Shown: positions 36,607 through 45,400 of the stretch, piece by piece | Numbering within the stretch: position 1 is the stretch's first letter | How the letters are laid out: each line of letters begins with the position of its first letter | NCBI GenBank assembly: GCA_003212345.1 | Contig: QCPZ01000006.1 | Span: forward strand, 1 to 64,000 | Length of the DNA: 64,000 nucleotides | Reading direction: 5' to 3' | From: SAR116 cluster bacterium AG-447-A06 | GTDB lineage: Bacteria > Pseudomonadota > Alphaproteobacteria > Puniceispirillales > Puniceispirillaceae | Notes under the pieces: model-generated | The model's database searches: none | Told to the model about the DNA's origin: nothing | The model's input: only the letters and a program-made list of their open reading frames with translations | Translations under genes and position numbers: made by a program

Positions 36607-37776
36607 TTAACTATTTACGGTGAGACTATTAACCCTGCTTACGAGTGGCTGAAGCTGGGTTTTTTCAAGTCTTTCCAATGAAAATTGTCCATCAGACAGC
36701 AAAATATCCTGTTTCAGCCCCATCAAACAGCTATACCATTCGCGCTGGAGCGGAGCTTTCCAACGCCATAATAAAATTTCCAATGCAGCCAGTGCATCAT
36801 CGGTCGATGGCCTAACAAAATTCATTGGAAAACCATGGGGCGTGTCAAAATAATAGGAAATAACAAAAAATTCGTCCGGGACGCCCCTTTTGCTAATCGC
36901 TTTGCGCCACGAGGCCAAATGCTCTGGACACAGAAGGCCTTCGTTTTTTTGCCTCTTGTTTTTGAAAAGAGACATCAAATCGAGGAGCAGCAAATCTGTT
37001 TCGATCATGCCAGTTGGATTCAACATCACATCAGGCAGATTTACCGCCCGCCATGGCCCGAGAAACAGCCGTCTAGGACAATAGTCATTGGCATAAAAAT
37101 TATCCCAAATAATTACTTTTGAAGGATGGAGACATCCATCCCTATCATTACCTGGCTGCACAGCAACAATGTCGTCGCCACAATAAACCACTTTGTGATG
37201 CGGCTCAAGATCACGTGCAAGGTCCTTGAGATAGGTTTTCGATTGCGGGTCATCGCTCTTGATCAGGCTATCAGCATAAATGCGCGGCACCAAAATAATT
37301 GGTGCATTGAGGGCTGCTCCCAGCCGGTTGGTTAGAACTGCATGTGCGGTGCCTTCACTGGTAAAGCTGCCCGCTCGCAGATCAAAATCAGCGGCAATAT
37401 CATCCATCAGCAAGGCAATAACATTAGCCCCATCAGCCAAAAGCATTAGCGCCTTATCCAGCAAAATGGTGAAATCCTCTCCCGCGGCATCAGCCTGATC
37501 TAGACTAGCAAAATCAAAATCCAAACCGGGGGAAATGCCGGCAATAATCTGAATATCTTTTGTCGCAGCTTTGCCGGTAAATCGTTTAAAGGCTCGCCGC
37601 CAAGCCGCATCATAGGTTTGGCGCCAGAATTGACGATGACAAACATCATCTTTTGGCGCATAGAAATAGCTGGTCATACCCGCCGCCTCCAAACCATCTA
37701 ACAGGCGATCGCGATCTTGCCATTCCAGAAGTTTCCCATAATAGCCTTCAATATAGCCGGTAAAAAACTGCATCAT
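36607..37776 (-). CDS. Beta-N-acetylglucosaminidase, GH84 (NAGidase) family
   Basis: A 389-residue protein with the GH84 catalytic domain. The start FTGYIEGYYGKLLEWQDR and the FYAPKDD loop (residues 39-44) are family hallmarks, and the catalytic Asp pair is in ALLMDDIAADFD (residues 125-126), which supports substrate-assisted hydrolysis of GlcNAc. No signal peptide is visible, so it should be cytoplasmic. It is far shorter than the secreted hyaluronidase-like members. Beside anmK, murQ and ampG it is well placed to remove GlcNAc from imported muropeptides, the role normally held by GH3 NagZ; that is inference. Confidence 0.85.
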   Translation of the reverse strand: MMQFFTGYIEGYYGKLLEWQDRDRLLDGLEAAGMTSYFYAPKDDVCHRQFWRQTYDAAWRRAFKRFTGKAATKDIQIIAGISPGLDFDFASLDQADAAGEDFTILLDKALMLLADGANVIALLMDDIAADFDLRAGSFTSEGTAHAVLTNRLGAALNAPIILVPRIYADSLIKSDDPQSKTYLKDLARDLEPHHKVVYCGDDIVAVQPGNDRDGCLHPSKVIIWDNFYANDYCPRRLFLGPWRAVNLPDVMLNPTGMIETDLLLLDLMSLFKNKRQKNEGLLCPEHLASWRKAISKRGVPDEFFVISYYFDTPHGFPMNFVRPSTDDALAALEILLWRWKAPLQREWYSCLMGLKQDILLSDGQFSLERLEKTQLQPLVSRVNSLTVNS

Positions 37777-37996
37777 ACTTTCCTAGTTCGAAGTGTGTCT
37801 GGAACCACTTGTAAAATTATCATTTTGCAATTGCTTTGCTTTCGCTATCATTAACGCATTAAAACCTATTTCCTAGTGAATGCAAAAATATCGCACCCAT
37901 TCATTATCGCGATCTATCAGCGAGATGGAAGCAGGCCAAACAAATAAAAGCTGGCTAAGTGCTGTAAAGCCAGCGGGATAAAGCGAGGCAATGCAG

Positions 37997-38686
37997 ATGA
38001 ATATTGTGGCACTTGGCGCACATCCCGATGATCTGGAAATTTTCACCTTTGGGTTTCTAGCGGCAGCATCTGCTCGCGGGGACACTCTCTACCTAGGCGT
38101 TGCGACAGATGGGGCGGCTGGTGGTGAAAATCCGGGTCCGGCACTAGCGACGCAACGCGCCAACGAAACCTCAGTTGGACTAGCCCCGCTTGGCACACCA
38201 ACACTTCTTGGCCTTCCCGATGGTAGACTTGCCGACGCGCCCGAAGCCCGAGAACAAATTACCGACTTCATTCGCGCTGCCACTCCTGATCTTGTGATCA
38301 CCCATGCGCCAGAAGACTATCACCCTGATCATCGTGCTTTGTCTTCATTTGTTACCGATGCTGTTGGGTTTATATGCCCAGTGTTATTTTGTGACACGTT
38401 AATGGGTGTTGGCTTCACCCCAGATTATTATATTGATATCAGCGAGCATTTTACTGCAAAGCAAAATGCCATCATGGCACATAACAGTCAGGATCCATCA
38501 CGTTTCGTTAGCGCTAGCAAAATCATGAACCGGTTTCGGGCCGCACAATGCAATGCACCAGACGGGCATTATGCTGAGGCCTATCGTATAAATAATCGTT
38601 TCCCCTTTGCTGATGTTCGTGATCTCCTGCCCAAGCCACCCCCCTTTCGACCATTTTATATTTCCGGTTCAGATGCTCTTATCTAG
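37997..38686 (+). CDS. PIG-L family deacetylase
   Basis: A 229-residue zinc-dependent deacetylase of the LmbE/PIG-L fold, which removes acetyl groups from GlcNAc-type sugars. Zinc motif AHPDD is at residues 8-12, with the third ligand in DYHPDHRALS. ATG at 37997 is eight bases from GAGG; ATG 37991 is an in-frame alternative. It is divergent from the GH84 gene and its 3' end overlaps anmK by eight bases. In this setting it may deacetylate free GlcNAc or an anhydro-sugar. The specific substrate is not known. Confidence 0.85.
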   Translation: MNIVALGAHPDDLEIFTFGFLAAASARGDTLYLGVATDGAAGGENPGPALATQRANETSVGLAPLGTPTLLGLPDGRLADAPEAREQITDFIRAATPDLVITHAPEDYHPDHRALSSFVTDAVGFICPVLFCDTLMGVGFTPDYYIDISEHFTAKQNAIMAHNSQDPSRFVSASKIMNRFRAAQCNAPDGHYAEAYRINNRFPFADVRDLLPKPPPFRPFYISGSDALI

Positions 38687-39815
38687 TCGGTTCCGCCAGC
38701 TTACCACCGCATACAGGATGACTGCAGCCTGTTGTTGAGGGGAAAGATGTTGGCAATCCAGCCAGGTGACGAGCAGCCAGAAATGCCATCAATTCTGCCT
38801 CCAGAGTGTCAGGCCGAAACAAAGATTCGCCCTCACAAAAATTACCATCGTGAAGGGCTGTCCCAAACTGGTACCGCAGGATTGATTGCAGGCAAAGGTT
38901 CCGAGCACCGCCACCAGCAATCAGAATGGTTTGCGGGGCCGCCGGCAACTGGTCAATTGCCGCTGCAATACTCTTTGCAGTGAATAGAGCAAGACTTGCC
39001 ATCGCATCTGCAACTGGTTTTGCAAGCAGGCGCGGATCATCAAGACAATGATGAAAGGCAAGCCGATCCAGAGACTTTGGCCAATTGGTTGCAAAAAATG
39101 GCATCCTCAGCCAGTCATGAACGAGTTGCCAATCTGCAATACCACTTGCTGCTAGCTCGCCATTTTTATCAAAAGCTGCGTCACAATGCTTACGCATGTA
39201 ATCATCCATAAGTGCATTGCCGGGCCCAGTATCAAACCCAATCAACCCATCATGCCCATCAAACCATGTCAAATTGGCAATTCCACCAACATTTACCAAC
39301 ACAGCTGGCAAACCCACATCGAGACGACCAAGCATCGCAGCATGAAACACTGGAGCCAATGGTGCACCTTCTCCACCAGCGGCCATATCGGCGCTGCGCA
39401 CATCATAAACAACCGGCAGATTTGTTATTTGTGCTAACAGTGATGCATTACCAAGTTGTATTGTGTCACGGCCAAGCGGGTGTTCAATTTGACCGGCTGG
39501 ATTGTGATATATCGTTTGCCCATGGAAACCAATCAATGTTGGGTTAAAGCCGCCCGCATCAATCAGCTTTAGCGCAGCGCGCGCGTGATCCTCAGCAATG
39601 AGCCGATCAAGATTAACGCGCATGAATTCGTCGCGCATAAGAGCATCAGGATTCGCCACGGCAGTCCAAATCGCATCCCTGGTTTCATCCCGGTAGTCAT
39701 AAACACTGGGGCAACCAAGTGTCTGAAAGTTTTGGCCATCAGTTTTTAAAACCGCAGCGTCAATTCCATCAACACTGGTTCCCGACATCAAGCCAATTAC
39801 GACCAATCCCGTCAT
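38679..39815 (-). CDS. anmK: Anhydro-N-acetylmuramic acid kinase
   Basis: AnmK hydrolyses the 1,6-anhydro ring and phosphorylates anhydro-MurNAc to MurNAc-6-phosphate with ATP. The 378-residue product has the N-terminal phosphate motif GLMSGTSVDGIDAAVL, then IGFHGQTIYH, VNVGGIANLTW, GFDTGPGNALMD and a C-terminal ILIAGGGARN. Length matches the family. It is divergent from murQ, whose product uses the MurNAc-6P, with only 39 bases between the two starts. Confidence 0.96.
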   Translation of the reverse strand: MTGLVVIGLMSGTSVDGIDAAVLKTDGQNFQTLGCPSVYDYRDETRDAIWTAVANPDALMRDEFMRVNLDRLIAEDHARAALKLIDAGGFNPTLIGFHGQTIYHNPAGQIEHPLGRDTIQLGNASLLAQITNLPVVYDVRSADMAAGGEGAPLAPVFHAAMLGRLDVGLPAVLVNVGGIANLTWFDGHDGLIGFDTGPGNALMDDYMRKHCDAAFDKNGELAASGIADWQLVHDWLRMPFFATNWPKSLDRLAFHHCLDDPRLLAKPVADAMASLALFTAKSIAAAIDQLPAAPQTILIAGGGARNLCLQSILRYQFGTALHDGNFCEGESLFRPDTLEAELMAFLAARHLAGLPTSFPSTTGCSHPVCGGKLAEPTR

Positions 39816-39854
39816 GCGTATCTTCTCTTTTTGCTTGCCTGAGCCTATAGTGAC

Positions 39855-40622
39855 GTGATGAACAAAAAAAATCGAGACTCAAATCACAGCACCACTGAAG
39901 ATTTGCCAGATACTGATCTGCATATTGATAAACTGCAAACATCTGTTGCGCTTTCACTGATGCTAGATAGTCAGGCAGCTGCGATACCTGCCCTAACAAC
40001 TGCTTTGCCTGCGATTGAAGCTGCCGCCACGGCGGCGCATGACCGGCTTTTAGCAAGTTCTGCTGGACGACTTATTTATGCCGGAGCGGGCACATCGGCA
40101 CGTATTGGTGTCCAAGATGGCGCCGAATTGCCACCAACCTTTAATTGGCCAAAAAAACGTCTGGCATTCCTGATTGCAGGTGGGCCATCCGCACTTCTTG
40201 GCGCGATTGAAAATGCCGAGGATGATAAAGAAGCCGGCGTTGCTGATGCTAATAAAATCAAGATAGGAAAACATGATGTTGTCATTGGCCTGGCAGCCAG
40301 CGGTCAAACCCCCTACACCCATGGCGTCATTTTAGCGGCGCGGGCGGCTAGTGCTTTGACGATTGGCATTGCTAACAACCCTGATACACCTCTTCTAACC
40401 GCTGCCAGCTATCCTATTCTTTTGGAAACTGGCGGTGAAATTATTGCTGGATCAACGCGGCTAAAAGCTGGAACAGCTCAGAAAATATGTTTGAACCTAA
40501 TTTCAAACATGATCATGGTCAAAATGGGGTTTGTTGCGGACGGCATGATGGTTGCTATGGTACCGACTAATGAAAAGCTTCGACGTCGTCGAGAACAAAT
40601 CGATTTACGGCTAAAAAAGTAA
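39855..40622 (+). CDS. murQ: N-acetylmuramic acid 6-phosphate etherase, short form
   Basis: MurQ cleaves the lactyl ether of MurNAc-6P to give GlcNAc-6P and lactate. The 255-residue product keeps the SIS domain: RLIYAGAGTSARIGVQDGAE, PPTFNW, IAGGPSALLGAIENAEDD, VIGLAASGQTPYTHGVI and AGSTRLKAGTAQKICLNLIS. It ends soon after VPTNEKLRRR, so the helical C-terminal extension present in about 300-residue relatives is missing. The first 30 residues are polar and variable. It overlaps the convergent YkuD gene by 12 bases. Confidence 0.94.
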   Translation: MMNKKNRDSNHSTTEDLPDTDLHIDKLQTSVALSLMLDSQAAAIPALTTALPAIEAAATAAHDRLLASSAGRLIYAGAGTSARIGVQDGAELPPTFNWPKKRLAFLIAGGPSALLGAIENAEDDKEAGVADANKIKIGKHDVVIGLAASGQTPYTHGVILAARAASALTIGIANNPDTPLLTAASYPILLETGGEIIAGSTRLKAGTAQKICLNLISNMIMVKMGFVADGMMVAMVPTNEKLRRRREQIDLRLKK

Positions 40623-41144
40623 AGTAGCATCAATGTCTAGACATTGATCAATATCCGAGTGCCGCAATAAGACTAATAAATCTGCACGGGCCAGAGCCAC
40701 ACAACCAGCAGTGTAGGCTTTTCCCGAAGCGGTGCAGTGCAAAAAAATTGCACTTCCCCGACCCGGTTCTGGCGGGGCATCGTTATACCCTAGCGGGACA
40801 ACCAGATCATAAGCACCATCATCACGCCACATCATTTCATGGCTGGCGGAAAATGGTAATTTCACAAGACGATTATATTCATCGTGTGCTGGATCATCGC
40901 ACCAGCCGCATTGGGGAGTAATAGGGCTTTTTGGAATGACACATTCAACCTCACCCAATAAATCCTGCCGATAATAGAGGTGACGAAAGGCCCACCGGCC
41001 AACTGGAGTTGCCATATCCCCCTCGCGTTTTCTTGCCCCCGCAATTAGCCCAGCCTTGCCAATAATCGCAGGAAAAACCCCTATACCTTCCGCCTTCAGC
41101 CAATATTGACAGTTCTGATCGCGTTCAATATGCCAATCTGCCAT
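40611..41144 (-). CDS. YkuD-domain protein without signal peptide, likely cytoplasmic L,D-carboxypeptidase
   Basis: A 177-residue protein with an L,D-transpeptidase (YkuD) catalytic motif: His in IFLHCTASGKAY and Cys in TAGCVALARADL. ATG at 41144, with GAGG nine bases upstream, leaves no signal peptide or membrane anchor, unlike periplasmic crosslinking enzymes. Cytoplasmic YkuD enzymes such as ElsL of Acinetobacter remove the terminal D-Ala from recycled tetrapeptides in place of LdcA. The neighbours (murQ, anmK, ampG, amidase) strongly favour that role here. A GTG at 41159 is an in-frame alternative. Confidence 0.82.
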   Translation of the reverse strand: MADWHIERDQNCQYWLKAEGIGVFPAIIGKAGLIAGARKREGDMATPVGRWAFRHLYYRQDLLGEVECVIPKSPITPQCGWCDDPAHDEYNRLVKLPFSASHEMMWRDDGAYDLVVPLGYNDAPPEPGRGSAIFLHCTASGKAYTAGCVALARADLLVLLRHSDIDQCLDIDATLLF

Positions 41145-41252
41145 GTGGAATGTCCTCACAAAAGACTACAACTGTTAAAATCATGAAATTATCTTTTGCC
41201 ATACGAATGAATGAAGTTAGCATAACCTGCAAAGTAGGCAGGAGCTAATCAA

Positions 41253-42614
41253 ATGAGTGATTTTAGAGCAAGCATTGCGGTATATCGCGATCGCCGCATG
41301 TTTCGCATTTTGCTGTTGGGTGCAATGAGCGGCTTTCCCTGGGTACTCATTGGTTCATCTTTATCGCTCTGGTTGAGTGAAGATGGACTCAGCCGATCTG
41401 CAGTTGGCTGGGCCGGATTGATTTTCAGCATCTATGCGATCAATTTTTTGTGGGCACCGTTAATTGACCGAATTCGTATTCCGGGCCTTGCTCATAAGAT
41501 TGGTCAGCGCAAAGCATGGATCATTTGTTTTCAAGTAGTAATTTTGCTGGCGCTTCTGGGATGGAGCCTGTTACGCCCCGCTGAAGATATTTGGCTTGTT
41601 ATGGCCATCGGCCTTGTTATTGCCACGGCATCGGCCTCACAGGACATCACCATTGATGCGTTGCGTATTGAACAGATTAACTCCTCGGAAAAAAGCTCAA
41701 TGGCAGCAGCAGCGGCTGTTCATGTTACTGGCTGGTGGAGCGGTTATAAAATTGGCGGCATTGCCGCATTTTTCGCTGCGGATGTGCTACAAAATGCCGG
41801 ATTTTCAAATTACTGGCAATTAACATTTGTCGGTCTTAGCGGGTTTGTTTTTCTCGCTAATATTGGGCTTTTATTCATTCCTGAAGTCAGCGCCGATGCT
41901 CGTATTAAAGCTCAGAACAAAGAACAGGAAACACTAGCACAACATATTGGCGCGAATAACGGATTTGCGCGATTAGTTGCGTTTCTTGCCAGCACCATTT
42001 GGGGACCGCTGGTCAGTTTTTTTCGGCAAAACGGCATCGTAATTGGACTTGGCATTCTTGGGTTCGTGCTTTTGTTTAAAGTGGGTGAAGCTTTTATGGG
42101 TAAAATGTCATTGATTTTCTATTCCGAAATAGGCTTTTCAAAATCTGATATTGCTCTTTACTCTAAAGGCCTCGGTTGGATAACAACGGTTGCTTTCACT
42201 CTCCTTGGTGGGTTTTTTGCAATCCGCTCAGGAGCGGTTCGTGCCCTTTTCATTGCTGGCATTGCGATGGCAGCAACAAATATTATGTTTAGTATTCTGG
42301 CATGGACTGGAAAATCTGAATGGCTTTTTGCGGTTGCTGTCCTGCTTGATGACATTGCCGCGGCATTTGCCACGGTCGCTTTTGTGACCTTCATTTCCCT
42401 GCTGGTTGATCGGACGTACACGGCCACGCAATATGCGCTTCTTGCCTCGATTGGAACAATTGGAAGGACAACGCTGGCTGCATCATCAGGGGCCTTAGTT
42501 GATGGTCTTGGTGGCGATTGGGGATTGTTCTTTGTGATAACTGCACTGATGGTATTGCCGTCACTTGGCTTGTTATGGATATTGCGGCATAAAATTCAGC
42601 TAAGCGCTGACTAA
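41253..42614 (+). CDS. ampG: AmpG-type muropeptide permease (MFS)
   Basis: A 453-residue inner-membrane MFS protein with about 12 to 14 helices. AmpG-type features are the N-terminal LLGAMSGFPWVLIGSSLSLW, INFLWAPLIDR, ASASQDITIDALRIE (Asp-rich loop), GWWSGYKIGG and the C-terminal ATQYALLASIGTIGRTTLAA. AmpG imports GlcNAc-anhydro-MurNAc-peptides. The gene lies inside the recycling island between the YkuD and NlpC/P60 genes and is convergent with the latter, with 20 bases between stops. Confidence 0.92.
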   Translation: MSDFRASIAVYRDRRMFRILLLGAMSGFPWVLIGSSLSLWLSEDGLSRSAVGWAGLIFSIYAINFLWAPLIDRIRIPGLAHKIGQRKAWIICFQVVILLALLGWSLLRPAEDIWLVMAIGLVIATASASQDITIDALRIEQINSSEKSSMAAAAAVHVTGWWSGYKIGGIAAFFAADVLQNAGFSNYWQLTFVGLSGFVFLANIGLLFIPEVSADARIKAQNKEQETLAQHIGANNGFARLVAFLASTIWGPLVSFFRQNGIVIGLGILGFVLLFKVGEAFMGKMSLIFYSEIGFSKSDIALYSKGLGWITTVAFTLLGGFFAIRSGAVRALFIAGIAMAATNIMFSILAWTGKSEWLFAVAVLLDDIAAAFATVAFVTFISLLVDRTYTATQYALLASIGTIGRTTLAASSGALVDGLGGDWGLFFVITALMVLPSLGLLWILRHKIQLSAD

Positions 42615-42634
42615 ACTAGGCTATTACTTGCAGC

Positions 42635-43438
42635 CTAAAATAGAGGGCGGCGAAGCGCTGTTATCGGTCCAGCAATTGGAGACATGCGTGTGACTGCATC
42701 TTCTAAAGGTTCACTCACAACGGCCATATGATAGGCATTGGCATGCAGCAACCGATGGTGATCCTGCATAATACCGACATGTCCCTGCCAAAACACCAGA
42801 TCACCGCGACGTAAATTTGATTTTGAAAGGCGGGACTCAATATCTAAGTGGGCGCCAATCTCATGTTGCGGGCCAGAGTCACGCGGCACGTCAAGCCCGG
42901 TAGCAGCCAATGATAATTGCACGAGGGCTGAGCAATCAAGCCCCCAAGCCGTGCGTCCTCCCCATTTATAGGGGGCATTAATAAGGCGTTCAGCAAATCC
43001 AACCCAATCAATGTCAACTAGCTCATTTTCAGCACTAGGTTTTTTTTTAACATTAGCAAGAAGCTGAACATGGCGACGGGGCAAAAAAGCATGGCCCGTA
43101 GCTGTGGCAATCTTAGCGCGGTCACCTTTAGTATTGATAACGTTCAACACGGCTCTAAAAGACAAGGAGAAACAGCTTGGGCTTTTTACGCTCGCACAGA
43201 GCGTTACGTGCGTCATTGGCGCAATCACCCGTGCGTTGGGAACAGGAAGATCTCCGAGACAATTTTTTGGAATCCAGCCCTCATACCCGTCGGCAATCAA
43301 ACTCCCAAAAAGGAAACCATTTTTTGTGCCAGTTACCTTAAAGGTTTCACCAAATAACCCCTCGTTATCTAGCGAGGCATCACTATTAGGGCCAGAATGT
43401 AACGGCGCTGATGGGGTAATTATTCGAAGTTCTGTCAT
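42635..43438 (-). CDS. NlpC/P60 (C40) peptidase with SH3-like domains
   Basis: A 267-residue endopeptidase of the dipeptidyl-peptidase VI-like class. Two SH3-like repeats occupy roughly residues 1-125 (for example DGYEGWIPKNCLGDL), followed by the NlpC/P60 domain with catalytic Cys in WGLDCSALVQ, His in QGHVGIM and a third polar residue in HANAYHM. No signal peptide is seen, so it probably acts on recycled stem peptides (gamma-D-Glu-mDAP bonds) in the cytoplasm. ATG at 43438 starts five bases after the amidase stop, so they form one operon. An earlier codon at 43468 would overlap the amidase gene. Confidence 0.88.
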   Translation of the reverse strand: MTELRIITPSAPLHSGPNSDASLDNEGLFGETFKVTGTKNGFLFGSLIADGYEGWIPKNCLGDLPVPNARVIAPMTHVTLCASVKSPSCFSLSFRAVLNVINTKGDRAKIATATGHAFLPRRHVQLLANVKKKPSAENELVDIDWVGFAERLINAPYKWGGRTAWGLDCSALVQLSLAATGLDVPRDSGPQHEIGAHLDIESRLSKSNLRRGDLVFWQGHVGIMQDHHRLLHANAYHMAVVSEPLEDAVTRMSPIAGPITALRRPLF

Positions 43439-43443
43439 CTGAC

Positions 43444-43848
43444 CTATAAACCTATTTTCTGACACCAATTCGCCACATCAAAATTCGGACAGGTTTTATC
43501 TGTATAGTCAAAATCACGGTGACCACAGATATCTGCTTGCGGATATGCCTTTTTCCAAGTTCGCAAAACATTTTCCAGTGCTGTGAATTGTGCATTGGTG
43601 AATTCACTGCGACCGATCAGACAAACACCAAGACTGACATCATTAAAACCTTTTACATGCGCCCCTATCCAGAAATCAGGACGTCCTTGCTGAATGAGCC
43701 CATCACGACAAATTACCCTGTGATAGCCAATGCCATGCCAGCCAAACCCAAGATGCATCTGATGGATATCACGAGCATCAAGCGCTTGATCATCAGGCGT
43801 GTCAGCGCAATGCACAACAAGGTAACGAATTTTAGCTGCCGCAAGCAT
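43444..43848 (-). CDS. AmpD-like N-acetylmuramoyl-L-alanine amidase
   Basis: A 134-residue amidase_2/PGRP-fold zinc enzyme that cuts between MurNAc and L-Ala. Metal ligands are His in LVVHCAD (residue 13), His in ICGHRDFDYTDKTCPNFD, with the Cys of the same segment and the catalytic His/Tyr region WHGIGYHRVI. It lacks a signal peptide and is shorter than E. coli AmpD (about 180), closer to minimal peptidoglycan-recognition amidases. It is the first gene of an operon with the NlpC/P60 peptidase. Cytoplasmic recycling is the best fit. Confidence 0.88.
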   Translation of the reverse strand: MLAAAKIRYLVVHCADTPDDQALDARDIHQMHLGFGWHGIGYHRVICRDGLIQQGRPDFWIGAHVKGFNDVSLGVCLIGRSEFTNAQFTALENVLRTWKKAYPQADICGHRDFDYTDKTCPNFDVANWCQKIGL

Positions 43849-44060
43849 TTGAAATTCACTCCATCAATCTTAAGGCCATAATTTCCAATTCAACCTTATT
43901 TTACACCATTATAAAGGCCTGACAGGCTGGATTAACGCTACCGACAATGCAAACAACTGTATCATATTTTCCTTTGTTGGTAATTCATGCCATAGTCTTC
44001 TCAACATTGCCCATTGCGAATTATTGCACACGTAAAATCCCCATTTCTAGGTAAATATTA

Positions 44061-44768
44061 ATGCCGTTATCCCTGGCAAAATCAATATCTGAAACCCATC
44101 AAATAAAAGCCATCATTTTTGATATGGATGGGCTTTTGCTTGATACTGAAACACTATCATTTGAGTCTTTTGTTACAACGGCAAAACGCTATGATATCGC
44201 AGTAGGCATTGATCTTTATCAAGATATGATTGGGCTAAATGCGGCTACCGGAATTGAAATCCTTCGAAGAATCCTGCCGTCCAACATGGATGCCGTCACC
44301 TTTAAAAATGAATGGCTTGACGTCTACCAAGAACTGCTAGCTGGCGATGTACCAACAAAGAGGGGGGCGCACACTTTTTTAGCTCGCCTGCACGAATTGA
44401 ATTTACCACGCGCGGTAGCCACATCATCATCTGGTGCAAAGGCCCGCAGGCTTTTACAAAAAACTGGTCTGATGCGGTTTATTCAGCATGTCACTGGCGG
44501 CGATGAGGTAAATGCTGGCAAACCCGCTCCCGATGTTTATATTGATGCCGCCAAAAAACTGGGTATTGACCCAAAACATTGTCTTGCGTTTGAGGACTCT
44601 AACAACGGAGCTACCGCCGCGCTTGCAGCGGGGATGTGGGTTATCCAAATTCCTGACCTCGCACCATCAAATCGGCTCCCTAACCCGCCTGATTTTAATA
44701 TCTGCTCAAGCCTCCGGGAAGCTGCTTCCCTAATTGGCTTATCACTTGATGATCATCTCGAAACTTAA
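44061..44768 (+). CDS. HAD-family phosphatase, beta-phosphoglucomutase-like
   Basis: A 235-residue HAD subfamily IA protein. The nucleophile motif is IFDMDGLLLDTE (about residues 19-30), motif II is VATSSSGAKARRLL, and the metal motif is FEDSNNGATAALAAG. A four-helix cap sits after motif I. Such proteins dephosphorylate small sugar phosphates. It stands alone after a 210-base gap that follows the divergent amidase gene, so a role in sugar-phosphate handling for the recycling island is possible but not shown. Confidence 0.88.
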   Translation: MPLSLAKSISETHQIKAIIFDMDGLLLDTETLSFESFVTTAKRYDIAVGIDLYQDMIGLNAATGIEILRRILPSNMDAVTFKNEWLDVYQELLAGDVPTKRGAHTFLARLHELNLPRAVATSSSGAKARRLLQKTGLMRFIQHVTGGDEVNAGKPAPDVYIDAAKKLGIDPKHCLAFEDSNNGATAALAAGMWVIQIPDLAPSNRLPNPPDFNICSSLREAASLIGLSLDDHLET

Positions 44769-44927
44769 ACCAACATAGAACCAATTGCGATGCGCCCATA
44801 GCTTTGCAGATACCCATTATCTCAAACGTGACATCAGGCTAGACAGCAACTTGACTTGGGGCTTATCATAAGTGTTTCCTGCGTCGTCAATGAAAGCGAC
44901 GCAATTCTCATGGGAGTAGCAATCAAA

Positions 44928-45368
44928 ATGCGGTTTCTTCATACAATGGTTCGAGTACGTGACATTGAAGAGTCACTCGACTTCTACTGCAATAAATTTG
45001 GCCTTGTTGAAATGCGTCGCAAGGATGTGCCAGCAGGGCGATTCACCCTAATTTTTCTTGCAGCCCCAAAAGACAAGAATAGCAGCGAGATAAATGGCGC
45101 ACCAGAACTTGAGCTCACATTTAATTGGGATCCTGAAGAATATGACTCTGGCCGAAACTTTGGCCATCTAGCATTTAAGGTCGATAACATTTACGAAAAA
45201 TGTCAACAATTGATGGATGCTGGAGTTGTAATTAATCGTCCACCAAGAGATGGACGCATGGCCTTTGTGAAGTCGCCAGACAATGTATCGATCGAACTTT
45301 TACAAGAAGGTGAGCCATTAGCTGCGGTAGAACCATGGTTGTCAATGGAAAATACGGGTAGCTGGTAA
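44928..45368 (+). CDS. gloA: Lactoylglutathione lyase (glyoxalase I)
   Basis: A 146-residue VOC-fold metalloenzyme that isomerises the methylglyoxal-glutathione hemithioacetal to S-lactoylglutathione. The metal ligands lie in MRFLHTMVRV (His5), ELELTFNWD (Glu), FGHLAFKV (His) and SIELLQEG (Glu). ATG at 44928 fits the family N-terminus and has GGGAG ten bases upstream; ATG 44910 is an in-frame alternative. It precedes gloB by 32 bases, giving the complete glutathione-dependent detoxification pair. Confidence 0.93.
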   Translation: MRFLHTMVRVRDIEESLDFYCNKFGLVEMRRKDVPAGRFTLIFLAAPKDKNSSEINGAPELELTFNWDPEEYDSGRNFGHLAFKVDNIYEKCQQLMDAGVVINRPPRDGRMAFVKSPDNVSIELLQEGEPLAAVEPWLSMENTGSW

Positions 45369-45400
45369 AACACACTAGTAGCATTCAGGAGATCAGCGCG

